From Russula earlei (Eukaryota; Basidiomycota; Agaricomycetes; Russulales; Russulaceae), in assembly GCA_025769875.1 (NCBI GenBank), contig JAGFNK010000142.1, positions 1-64,000 of the forward strand: 64,000 nucleotides of DNA. Reading direction: 5' to 3'. Shown in pieces: positions 53,872 to 63,942 of this stretch. The stretch's first letter is position 1. Each line of letters opens with the position of its first letter. Position numbers and translations under genes: made by a program. The notes beneath the pieces are model-generated. The model was not told the DNA's origin, searched no databases, and saw only the letters and a program-made list of their open reading frames with translations.

Positions 53872-56212
53872 GCTAGTTCCAGCAGCGCCAGAAGGATCGC
53901 TAAGCGAACACCATGAGCAGTGAGAATGATTTCCCCAGAGCGCTTCTCTTTCGCGATTGAAGCAGATATCGATGACGCAAGCGACATTACGACAGGACGA
54001 AATTTGATATCACCTTGTAAGAAAGGTGCAACTTCGACTAGAAATACTTGCCACGATTGACCAAGTTGGGTTGATGCATACGCTAGGGAGAGGTTGAGGT
54101 TGATGGAGAAGAGGGTATGAATAAGTTCGTCGGCACGGGCTACAGTTGTGTCCAAAGAATCAATGTTGGAAAGCTCATTCGCAACTGAAGAGGCTCGCTT
54201 GTGAAGGCAAAGTCATCCCCCAGCTCGTGCTCTCCGACCAGCTCCCTTGATTCATAGTGTTCAAGAACCAAGTCCGGAAAGTGTCCTTCGGCTTTCTCTG
54301 CAAAATCTGCATAAAGAGTCGTAAGCATTGAAGATCGCTTCGTGGAGTTCATTCGAAAACTGCTCCTCGGATTTGAGAATGCTTTCGCTAGCCTGGTAGC
54401 TTTGGGGCTTTGCTCGATGTTCCCTGGCTGACGGGGCCGGGTCCAAACCGATATCGAGTGCGATGATCCGTATTGCAAAAGCTTTGGATAGCACCCGACA
54501 CGAATGAGATGAGATGCTCTCGTGGTATGCAGCACGCGGATATCCGGCCATCTCAACCAGCTCCTTGCTCTTGTACTCCGGCGCTGGGGATATTTCTTCC
54601 TTGGCAAGTGCGGCGAGCTGACTCCAGAACTCCGAATTCTTCCTGATATTGGTTAATGTCGACTGATGATCCCACCCGCGTTGCCATACAACTGTCAGGA
54701 AACCCAAAACAGCCGAAAGCAGCTGTGGATTTGTCTCCCAGTACTTGTTCCAGTTCGCAAGCATCTCCCTAGCAGCATCGAGTGCGCTCACACGTTTACT
54801 TTTCCCTTTATCCTTAGTGGATTCCTCTTTGGGAGCCTGAAAATGGCCCACGATGAAAGGGTGACCAAGGGCAGGCTCTGCTTCAACGGCGAGCGCCATA
54901 AAACGCCATACACCTAAGCCACACGTCCAAGTTGTGGTATGGATGTCGAGCCACACCCACCAGTGCCACGACTGTTGCTTCTAGATTGGATAATTGACCA
55001 ACCATGGACGGGCCGGAAAACTTCCAAGTCGACAATGATGAGCATAGTGCGTATAATAAACGGATGGATTCCTAGTGGAACCGTGGAATCGGTAGAGGAT
55101 TCTTCGACAAACCCTGCGAGGACATCGAGAGGGTCCGACTTGTGTCGTCCTCCGTCGAACGACCAACACAAGGCATACTCCAGCAAGCAAGGCCCCTCCT
55201 CTACACAAATGCGCTGCTTGAAAATCAGGGAGAGACGCAAAGCACGGAGGTGGGATCAGAGAACAAGGTGTAGGCCAAGAAGATCGCTAAGGCGACGGGA
55301 TGCACGAATCCGGCGTGAGACAACAGCGAAGCTGGTGAACATGGAGATCAGAGGCTCAACAGTGGAAGTCGTTGCCTTGGACACTACGGCCCGACTAACT
55401 ATTGACAAGGGACCCTCCCTATCCGGCGGTACTTGATCGAGGACATCGGCATACAAGCCTGACACGAGCTTCCCGAGCTCGAAACGCGTCCCCAGCTGCG
55501 CGTATTTCCACCCTATGTGCTCAACGCACACTTCGACGTGAACGAAACGCAGCGCATGAAGGAGTGCCTCCTTGATCTCAATCAAGCGAGCTTTTCCATC
55601 GTGTGGTGCAAGTAAAGTACCGGATGCTTCAGTGCCACAACGCATGAACGAGATGGAGCAGTGCCCGCGTGGTTGCATAGTTCCCACTGCACGCTCAGCG
55701 GCCATGGCGCCACGACTGCATGGAGAGTCGAATAATGCAGTCGATGCGCGCGCAAATAACCATATGTGCGGAGCATACTCTGGGAGTGAGAGCAGTCCTG
55801 CAAGTAGACCCATTGCCGACGTTATAAGGGCAGATTCTGGGGGTGTTCCGCTATGCTGCCGCACAGAGCGCATAAGTGCGTCCTCGAGGATGGGCATCAT
55901 CAGTTGCACCAGGCCCAGCGAGTCGCCATCAGTCGTGATCCCAACATAGTTGCTGTTTTGGAGCGAACTGAGAACCTGTGCTGCGAGGACTTGATTGTCT
56001 GATATGACGGCACAAAGCAAGTTGAGTGTGGCGGCCACAACCGAACCATCTCCATCAGGTTCAAGTTCAAGTCCAATATCTTCTAGGCAAAGAACTACGG
56101 GTGGTTGCGAGGCCATGCGATTGACAGGAGCACTTGCAACAGGGGCAGATAAACCTGGTATTAGGTGTTTGCGTCGGACATAGCCATATAGGACCTTGAC
56201 AGGAGTTTCCAT
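53872..56212 (-). pseudogene. Captured fragment of nucleoporin Nup188
   Basis: Nup188 is a large alpha-helical scaffold protein of the inner ring of the nuclear pore. On the minus strand the fragment shows VLCLEDIGLELEPDGDGSVVAATLNLLCAV (about 56,110-56,020), GLVQLMMPILEDALMRSVR (about 55,910-55,855), HIGWKYAQLGTRFELGKLVSGLYADVL (about 55,520-55,440), then after a gap DAAREMLANWNKYWETNPQLLSAVLGFL (about 54,783-54,700) and LSLAYASTQLGQSWQVFLVEVAPFL (about 54,090-54,020). This order and the last blocks match fungal Nup188 C-terminal halves. It is interrupted by frameshifts (near 55,660, 55,250, 54,960, 54,400 and 54,150) and possibly introns. The N-terminal half is absent. Assignment rests on remembered family features, not on a search. 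Confidence 0.65.
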
Positions 56213-56751
56213 CCAGAGTGCTCACACTGCCATACGATGATGAAATCCTCCCCATCCTGACTAAGGAGACGACCGGTCGACCGGGCAGGGAGAATGGAAT
56301 GGTTCTACCTGGGAGCTTTAATGGCCGCGAATTGGTGGAGGTAGGGCCCAACGCTTTGGAAGATAGCATATCGCTCGGGAACCTTCTCGTATAGCGCTTG
56401 TGACCCTGTGCACGCACTTGTGGGTAAAATTTGTGTGTACGTCGGCAGATTCTCGAAGAAATATGAAACTTCTTGAGCACATTGTGCCCGTGCCTCCATC
56501 AGCGGAGGCTGAGTAGGCTGTGGTGGTCATGCCAGATTAGGCAGTGAGGGCGCCTGCTGTGGCGGGTTTGGTTTAGAGGGAAGGGGACGATTCTGCACCA
56601 ATGCGGGCACAAGTTCTGGTGTGGGTTGAGTGAGATCAATGACATCTGATTCTGGTGGTTCGAGGGAAGGAGGTTTCGGTGGAGAGGCTTGAGGCGCCGG
56701 GGAGGCTAAGGCAGAGGATGGTGGAGCAGGGGCGGGGGCTGGAGGGACCAA
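56213..56751 (-). pseudogene. Unidentified Pro-rich coding fragment
   Basis: A minus-strand frame from 56,751 is Pro/Ala-rich with VIDLTQ, reaches TGA at 56,529-56,527, and continues in the same frame as PPQPTQPPLMEARAQCAQEVSYFFENLPTYTQIL to about 56,305. It looks like a disordered nuclear protein joined to a helical segment. It is probably another captured piece, upstream of the Nup188 fragment and in the same direction. Confidence 0.4.
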
Positions 56752-57929
56752 GGGACTAGATTGTGGGATTGTTTTTTTTTTCAGTGGCCAAGGCCGGGGA
56801 CGCGGTCTGTGAGGGAAGTTTTACAAATTTCGGGCCAGGTAAGCGTTGCTCAGCAGGAGTTTCTGCAGGATGCTTGGCGGGGATTGTAGGTGGGACTGCG
56901 GCTGAGATAGAACCATGAGTGGCCTTATGGAGTGGGAGCGATGGGTCAAGGCTGTATCTGTGGGTTTAGGTGACGACGTAAAGCCCGATAGTAGGACGGT
57001 GTGATGAGGGCGGGTAGGAAACCATGGTGGTAATCACGCATCTGAGATCTATTGGATGAGATGCTGTAAGTGAGGGGGAGGTGATGTGACGCTGACAAGG
57101 AGTGACGCAGAGTGGAAAACAGCTCCGAGAATTTGGGAGAGGGGTGGACAAGCAGCATTGAACAGTTGATGTCGTGCTGTCAAGGGATCATAAGTCCATA
57201 AAGTTCCGCACGGCGAGGGCAGTGCATTCACCTTCAGCTCAGCAGGAACCGTCGTCCATGTGAGGTTGTCAAGAGCGGGTGAGGAATTCCAATACAGGTG
57301 CTTGGCATCGTCCAGCCGTGAAGTGCCATAAGTAACAAGAAAACTTATCTTTAGGCTTGTCGCGAGACTCGTTCAGAGTTAGGGGATGTAGGGGCTTCTG
57401 ATTGACACCATTCTTGAGGTTGTCAAACATCTGGCAATACTAAGGACGCATGCATCGAGACAGACAGAAATCCAGATACATCTATTGCCGCAGCATAGCC
57501 CTCAAGTGCAGCCATCCCCAAGGACCCACCGGTGACAGTGCGACCTATTGTGAGTCTCGTCGGGTCTTCCTTCAGCTCATCAGGCATGCCCGAAGCGAAG
57601 AAATGATTGATGAAAGGCGGGGACCCATGGCGATCGGGGGACCCTTATGTGATGATTCTGAGGCGGAGTTGCTGAGAAGATGGAAGATTTAAGAGCGAAT
57701 TCGAAAGCTGGATAGGAAACAGAGCTATACATGTGGGGAGGAAGTACCTCCTGCAAGACGATGAAGGAGTTGAGGCAGGTAGACGTGAAGGACGTGGTGC
57801 CATTCCGATGCGAGGGTATTAGGTAAGGCGAGCAGAGCCAACGTCACCTACAAGAGCATTACAGTGGCAAGTGGCAACAAGAGTTCTTTGGTGTTCTAAA
57901 AATGGAAAGTAGATCCAAAAGTAGACATG
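56752..57929. other. Right interior of the Pack-hAT, no gene recognised
   Basis: Several short minus-strand frames (for example 57,231-57,049 with NALPSPCGTLWTYDPLTARHQLFNAACP) look coding-like and may be further captured pieces, but no family was recognised. A 9-T run is at about 56,771. CpG is frequent. Confidence 0.35.
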
Positions 57930-58057
57930 GCCCAAATGGGACGGCTCAAATCGGCTCAAGCCGCAAGCCATGGCTTGGCTCGGTCCGGCTCACCCAATCT
58001 GGCCAAGCCGTTGCTGAGCCGAACCGAGCCGAGCCGAGCCGAGCCGTGACAGCACTA
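57930..58057. repeat. Right subterminal repeats of the Pack-hAT
   Basis: Multiple copies of 'cggctca', 'gagccga' and four consecutive 'gagcc' units (58,026-58,046) precede the terminal 'gtgacagcacta'. They mirror the 'ggctcg' repeats of the left end. Confidence 0.85.
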
Positions 58058-58701
58058 CATGGCAGCCACATGGCCACTCAGCCACCAGGGACCTGAAACA
58101 GCGGCATGGACTCCTACAACTCATTGCATAACTCATATGATGTCATTTAGCTCCAATGACATCATGGCTGACTGAGCAACTCCACAATGACCTCATGGGC
58201 TCACTAAGCGCTCCACAGTGACATCATAAAGATGTCATCGCTCCACAATGATCAGCAATATGCTCAGTAAGCCTGAAACTTGACACAAGCAAGTTTATGC
58301 CCCTGTAGTCCTATTGGATGGTACCGAAGAGTCTAGAATAGTTCCAGTCCTTTGTAATCAACCCTGTACACAGTATATAAGCCCCAATGTAGCATGGCAG
58401 TTGTCAGACTGTCCATTTGTGATACTCTCATCTTCCTGGGTACTCCCCTGTGACCACTCAGTTTAAAGTCTTCCCTTGTCCTCAAGGTACACTTCAACGA
58501 CCACCTTGTCTAAAGCCCCCTTGCTGCACTGGCCTCCAACCTTCACCTCTGCCTCCAGCAACATCTACCAGTCCCCTTCTGGTACCTCCTTGTCATTTGG
58601 CTTGTCCTCTTGTTCAACGCTGTCTATGCCGCGTACCATCTGTTCCAACCCTTGCCCACCTGCTCCTGAGTCCTTAGTGATCAGCAGTACATGTCTTGAC
58701 A

Positions 58702-58757
58702 TTGGTGGTGGTAGTGGTGGCTGGGTGGTGTAGGGCATATACTGCATGGGCTCCAGG
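58702..58757 (-). pseudogene. Remnant of the F-box/LRR relic beyond the solo LTR
   Basis: These 56 bp lie between LTR2-B and the next LTR. They would directly continue the 47,590-49,356 relic, and on the minus strand read Pro-rich sequence (QPPLPPP). The rest of the gene is cut off by the LTR that begins at 58,758. Confidence 0.45.
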
Positions 58758-59669
58758 TGTTGTGATCTCCCCTTGTTCATCACTAACTGTTACACCATTT
58801 TCCTTTTATGTTTACCTCTTACCTTTTGCTATGGACTGCTTGCTTTTGTACATCCCTTTGCTTACTAGTCTTGTGATCTCTTACATCTTGTGATCCCTTC
58901 TGCATTATCATGTGATCCATACATGTCCAGGTAACACTGGATTGCTGTTACTTTCCTTTTGTTTGGTTCTCTTTCCATTTATATTCACTTCTTAGTTTCG
59001 GCTGTGCAATGCTGTGCACCTACTGTGCAGCACAGTTACTTGGTTCTGACTCATTTGTGGCCTCATTCCTATGACTCCTACATATTATGACTCCTACTAT
59101 ACTAGTAGCACAGTCAAAGCACAGCTATTGCTGCGCTTCTCCTGTATATATAAGCTCAGTACTTTGTGACCAAAGCCCTAAGCTTGGTCTCTTGTAGAAT
59201 CCAACCTACTCTTGTCCAAACATATTTGCCTGCAACCCACTTCGCTCCTAATCCTCAAACCACATCCACCTCTCCATTTCATCAACTCTCAACACACCAT
59301 CCACCATCCACTCTTCGCCTTTCCCTTCCTTCCCTAAGAGTCTCTCTTCACTCCCCTGAGAAGAGCTCTCCTCCTTTAAGACCTACTTTCCTCTACTCTC
59401 TCTGCATTGTTCAAGGTCCCCGATGGACTTGAACGCATATAGCTAGTGGAACCAGCCCTAGTCTATCCCATTACAAACTTACCCTAGCTTCTCAATGGAC
59501 TGAGTCATACTAGGAAGGGTCTATTGGCCATAACCTGTTTAGCATAAAACACTTCGACCGCTGCAGGGATCCTTACTCATTATACACGGGAACCAGCCCG
59601 TTTCTTGAACACCTCTCTATCACTGACTTGTTTTCTGCTTGTGAACTGACACAGCTAGTTACCGTGACA
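58758..59669 (+). mobile_element. LTR of a further retrotransposon family (LTR4)
   Basis: It begins TGTTGTGATC and probably ends near CCGTGACA at 59,669 (912 bp). A TATA-like 'tgtatatataagctc' lies near 59,143, followed by C/T-rich R-U5-like sequence. No matching duplication was found on the two sides (CCAGG against CTAAC), so the right boundary may be a deletion junction with the LTR3 fragment that follows. Confidence 0.55.
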
Positions 59670-60180
59670 CTAACCCTTGTTCCTATTTTTGTACACCACC
59701 CCCATCCCCTTTATTACTGTTTCATCCCTTGATTGTGATGAACTAGTCATTGTTTCACCTACTATGTTTCATCTATTGTTCTTGATCCCTTTCCATCATT
59801 GGTTTACCTTTATCTATTGTTCCACATGGTACTGTACAGCCTCACTACATACAGTATTTAAGCACCTGTAAAAGCTGGGGAATGCCCCAAGCTTAGCTTT
59901 GTCCCAGTTCCTGTTGCATCCCTTTGCCCTGTATAATCTCAATCACAACTTGTGTTGTGCTGGCTTATACTTTGCCTGACTTAAGCTTGTCACAAGGGAC
60001 CTTTGTGTTCCTCTTCCTCCTCTGCTCCTCTCTCATTGCCCTCCTCTTCTGTGAAACCAGAAGACCAACTCTGTCTGCAGATTAAGTCATCCTTAACTTA
60101 GTCTTGAGATGCTAAACCTTCAAACCAGTCTTCTTGATGCTGATCCCCATTGAACCCCTGAACCAAGTCACTGGGACTTG
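59670..60180 (+). repeat. Truncated LTR3 (gypsy1-family LTR) copy
   Basis: It matches the gypsy1 LTRs from about base 34 ('taaccactt' against 'taaccctt') through 'cagcctcactacatacag', 'caagcttagctttgtccc' and 'aaccaagtca…gggacttg'. It stops at 60,180, where the second gypsy element begins, so the last 45 bp or so of this LTR may lie beyond the window. Confidence 0.85.
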
Positions 60181-60386
60181 TGTTACCGAGTGGTTTGGGG
60201 TCCGGAAGATGCCGGAACACCTGAACTATGGGCTGCACTGTTTGCATCATGCAGTGCATCAGATTTTGATCGTTTATGTTTGTTGATATCACGTTCGGAA
60301 CGCGTTGATCGTATCTGTTTTAAGAAGTATGGAAGAAGCAATGAGTAGCATTGCTTCTGTTCCAGATGTTCCTATACTGCCATGTA

Positions 60387-60878
60387 CAGTGACCCAAAAA
60401 ACCGTTCAAATGTTTTGTACATTTTCATTGTATTGACCATATCTAGAGAACCACTGCAGCTAATAATATGTAACTAGGTGTGTTTTCAAGCTCTACATCA
60501 TAGCTTTGTAATGGTATACTTTATACAGCATAAGCATAATTATTTAGGAATATATAAGGTATTTTTGCTGGTGTACCCATTTGAACAGTTTTTTGGCCTT
60601 GGTAAGTGAATTCATTATTTCTCAGATTAAGATTCATATTCTTTCCCCAGAGGGCTAAAATCGAACATGGAGGTCATGTGACCTATGGATACACTGGAAG
60701 AAATACCTTATATCTTCTTACATAATTATGTTCATAGTATATATAGTATTTCATTACAAAGCTATGATGTAGAGCTTTAAAACAAGCCCACTAACATGTT
60801 ATCAGCTGCAGTGGTTCTCTAGATATGGTTAATACAATAAAAATGTACAAAACATTTGAATGGTTTTTTGGGTCACTG
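60387..60878. mobile_element. Tc1/mariner-type MITE with long inverted repeats
   Basis: This 492-bp element has ends CAGTGACCCAAAAAAC and its complement, with inverted repeats of about 175 bp (60,387-60,560 and 60,700-60,878) and TA on both sides (60,385-60,386 and 60,879-60,880). It is non-coding and inserted in the gypsy2 5' LTR. Confidence 0.92.
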
Positions 60879-61099
60879 TATGTCGCTTCCTTGATTGGGA
60901 AAGTACTTATGACACCAAGATTGCTTCTAGGGAAGCACTTAATGCTTCCAGCACCGAGATCGTTTACATAGAAGCAACCTCGCTTCTACGAGCCATGTTT
61001 TGCTTCTATAGCACCAACCAGTACTACAGTAGTACAAACCTTATCCCTGTAAGGCTATATAAAGCCCCCAGTCGTAACAGTTGAGCCTTAAGCTCGACT

Positions 61100-61950
61100 T
61101 AGTTTGCCAATCCCAAACAGTTGACTCCTACCCCGTCTGCAGAGCCCCTCTCATCTTGTTGCCATACTCCAGAAGGATCTAACACTCCTTCCCCTCCATG
61201 AGTATTGCTTGCTTGACTCAAGCATATCTGCATTGGTAGGATGCATTCATGTTAAGATCTGATAGATCTTAGTACCGACTCTTCTGGTGAAAGAGTTGCT
61301 TGATATAATTCAAGCACTAGACTTCGAACCCTTTGATATTATCTCAGGAAGATTGAATGTAGAAAAGAGAGGGGCCTCTTTCAGGTAGAGTCTGCACTAT
61401 AGTTGTGTTTTAGATATGTTGACAAGATGATTGTCTTGTTAAAAGTGTAAGTCAAGCGTAAGGCTCGACTTCTTGGTACCACAGACTATTTATACGATAT
61501 CTCAATAACTACTGATCCGATTCGTATGAAACTCGGAGTGTACACAGCTGAGAACCAGTAGTATCCAAATACAGAAAGCGCAATTCAGAATGTTAGAAAT
61601 GACTCACGCGTGAGTCATTCTTTCCTAGTATCTGTCATCAATCAGTAAGCAATGAGTAATCAAATCTGTAAGCAATCAGTAAGCGATCACTAAGCTAGAT
61701 TAATAAGCAGACATATGAGTAATCACAGACGAGTCAGCAGAAATAGATGCCAGTCAGGAGAATCAAGAGAATCTTAACAATTCATAGATGCAACCATTGA
61801 TCTTATTTAAGGCACTTTGGAGCCTTAACATAAGTCGAGCTTCTATCACAGACATCGCTGTGAAAGCGAACCAGAATAGGCAGGAAGCCTAAAGACTAGG
61901 ATCTAGTCATCATACGGTCAGCAACCTACGCTGAAGTAGTCAAGGGGGAG
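61100..61950 (+). other. gypsy2 LTR end and leader
   Basis: No protein gene before the gag frame. Tetranucleotide-like clusters of 'cagtaagc' and 'gtaatca' occur at 61,640-61,730. Primer-binding site not recognised. Confidence 0.35.
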
Positions 61951-63942
61951 AATCTATACAGACCTCTCCACGTCAAGAAGAAGGTGTACTACGTGACTCT
62001 CGACGAGCAGCATGGTTGGACACATGCATACTTCTGTAAAGACCCCTACTGTCATTGGCATAGACAGTGGTAAGAGGGCAGACAAGTCCCGACTCCCTAG
62101 GAAAGGCAGTGGCAAGTGGACAAACTGGAAATCGAAGGAGAACATAGCATACGCATAAAGTTCAACCAGAAATCAAAGCAAGGAACCAAATTTGGTTGGT
62201 TCAAAGCTAGAGAGAGGGACGATCTACCCTCAGGAGTCAAAGGAACTGCCATCTGGTGTTGGGCAGACCAGGAAGGGCCTAACAGATACGAGGTCCGATA
62301 CAAAGGAAGCTACCTTCCTTGTGAATACATCAATGATCAGTGGTACTTTGTTGATTACCACAAAGGATGTCCCTACGCAGGAGAGGACGAAGACATCAAC
62401 AAATATAAGGTCCTAGGTTTAGGAACCAAGACAGATCCTTATACTACTCATTGGGAACCCAGAGACCCAGTAGTAGACGACCCAGCTCCATTGATACAAA
62501 AGTCATCAAGTGGAGAAACAGAACAGTCGGACCCTCCGACTACAGATCAGAAAGCAGAAGCACCAGAAGTATTGGAGCTAGCTGAAAAACTAGAGCAGAC
62601 AGTACACGTCTTGCCCATTGAACCAACAATAGTTGAAGAGCCAGAAGAATCAGTCAAAATGGCTACCATTGCAGCAACGCAGACAGCCACCATTGCCACC
62701 CAGACAGCAGGTGGAAGAGCAGGGCCCACCATTGTAGTAAACCCTGGAGGTGGTCCACCTGGAGCAGGAGGACCACCTGGAGGTGGAGGAGTCCCCTTCA
62801 GACCTGGAGGTCCACCAGTACCAGGAGGAGGCCCACCCAGAGGAGGCCCTCCAGCAGGGGGACCACCGGCAGCACCTCCTGTAGGACCAGGGGCGAATCT
62901 GGCACCTCAGCCGGCACCAGGCCCCCATGGGGGCAACAGATCTCTAAAAGGAGACCCTCCTGAAGTCTTCAAAGGAGACAGGAAAAAGATGAAGTACTTT
63001 GTCCAGGATTTCAATCTATGGAATCTACTCAACAGCGACAACCCGACCATGACTATTCCAATGAAGCGAGTAGCCCTAGCTCTCACCTACATCAAAGGTT
63101 GGAAAGTACATGAATGGGTGGTCAATCAAACGAACCTGGTAGAAGCAAAAAGAAATGGGGACCCGCCATCTCCTTATGCACCAGTGCAGCTAGATCCAAC
63201 TGACATGCTCTTTTGGACTGAATTTGTGGATGATTTCTTCAGAGAATTCAAAGACACCACAGAGCCTGAAGACGCTTTCATGGAGCTACAACAATTGTCC
63301 ATGTCTAAAGCAGCATCGCTGGATGACTATACCAGCAAATTCCTTGTTCTGCTCAGTAAAGCAGGATGGGACCAGAATTCACCAGGAGCAGTAGAAGCCT
63401 ACAAGGCTGGCCTAATCACCTGGCTGGTGCGACAAATCTACAATCGACCAGTCAGAGACATACCTGCCATCAATGATCTATGAGCATGGATCAATGCTGC
63501 TAGGGAAGAACAGGCCAGAGACCAGCTCATGAAAGCCAATATTGGATCTGGAGGTGGATCGTTGACCACCAGGGAAAATCGCATGAAATCCCTACAGGTT
63601 GGGAAAAGGCAAAACCAAAGAGATCCGAATGCAATGGAAGTGGACTCAGTATCCACTGATGCAGCAAGGAACAAGCGATGTCCTCCCCTGACAGAGGAAA
63701 AGAAGAAACTGCTAGCAGAAGGGAAATGCTTTATCTGCAAGAAAGCAGGACATATCAGTCGGAACTGTCCTGACAAGGACAGAGTCAAGAAGAAATCAAG
63801 TAACCCAAGGGACAAAGGGAAAGCTCGAGCTCTGGAAACAGCGAAGGAGGACGACTCAGGGGACAGTGGAAATGAAAGCACTGTCTCTGGGCAATCTACA
63901 TCTCCTCCTCCTACCTATAACAAGAGCTCCTCCTCAGCATAA
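61950..63942 (+). pseudogene. gypsy2 Gag-like protein with internal stops
   Basis: The frame is traceable from about 61,950 (VKKKVYYVTLDEQHGWTHAYF). It passes TAA at 62,071 and TAG at 62,098 and is then open to TGA at 63,481 and again to 63,942. It has an N-terminal domain with several Trp/Tyr residues, a Gly/Pro-rich hinge (about 62,740-62,935), the gag domain (LKGDPPEVFKGDRKKMKYFVQDFN, VALALTYIKGWKVHEWVVNQ) and a CCHC knuckle CFICKKAGHISRNCPD (about 63,727-63,775). The TGA at 63,481 falls within conserved gag (NDL…AWINAAREEQ), where Arg is likely. Compared with gypsy1 gag the hinge is much longer. Pol would follow beyond the window. Confidence 0.82.

Larger units (their letters stand above)
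49550..58057. mobile_element. Pack-hAT: 8.5-kb hAT-type element carrying host-gene fragments
   Basis: The terminal inverted repeats TAGTGCTGTC (49,550-49,559; complement 58,048-58,057) continue as CGGCTCGGCTCG on both ends, and the 8-bp duplication CATGGCAG flanks them (49,542-49,549 and 58,058-58,065). TAGNG ends plus 8-bp duplication are diagnostic of hAT. Both subterminal regions carry many 'gagccg'/'cggctc' repeats. Inside are recognisable fragments of an RMD1/DUF155 gene and a Zn2Cys6-type transcription factor gene (plus strand), a Nup188 gene (minus strand), and unidentified coding-like pieces. No hAT transposase motif was found. A related left end is at 22,395-22,640. Confidence 0.9.
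49357..58701 (+). mobile_element. Solo LTR, family LTR2, copy B, split by an 8.5-kb element
   Basis: It starts TGTTATGAACCAAGG at 49,357 and ends ATGTCTTGACA at 58,701, with 5-bp duplication TTGGT (49,352-49,356 and 58,702-58,706). Positions 49,550-58,057 are a later insertion; without it and one 8-bp duplication the LTR is 829 bp, against 811 bp for copy A. TATA-like 'agtatataagcc' at about 58,373. Confidence 0.95.

Noticed and set aside
49550..58057. Starship-type giant element
   Set aside because: No tyrosine recombinase (DUF3435) is visible, the size is small, and the 8-bp duplication with TAGTG inverted ends is hAT-like.
58476..58733. ORF in LTR2-B and its minus-strand counterpart at 23,549-23,797
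   Set aside because: Both are the same LTR sequence; similarity of the translations reflects the repeat, not a gene.
26823..63483. TGA read as tryptophan or selenocysteine (alternative code)
   Set aside because: The same proteins use TGG for Trp normally, and the TGA positions match Arg in relatives, so CGA to TGA mutation is the simpler explanation.
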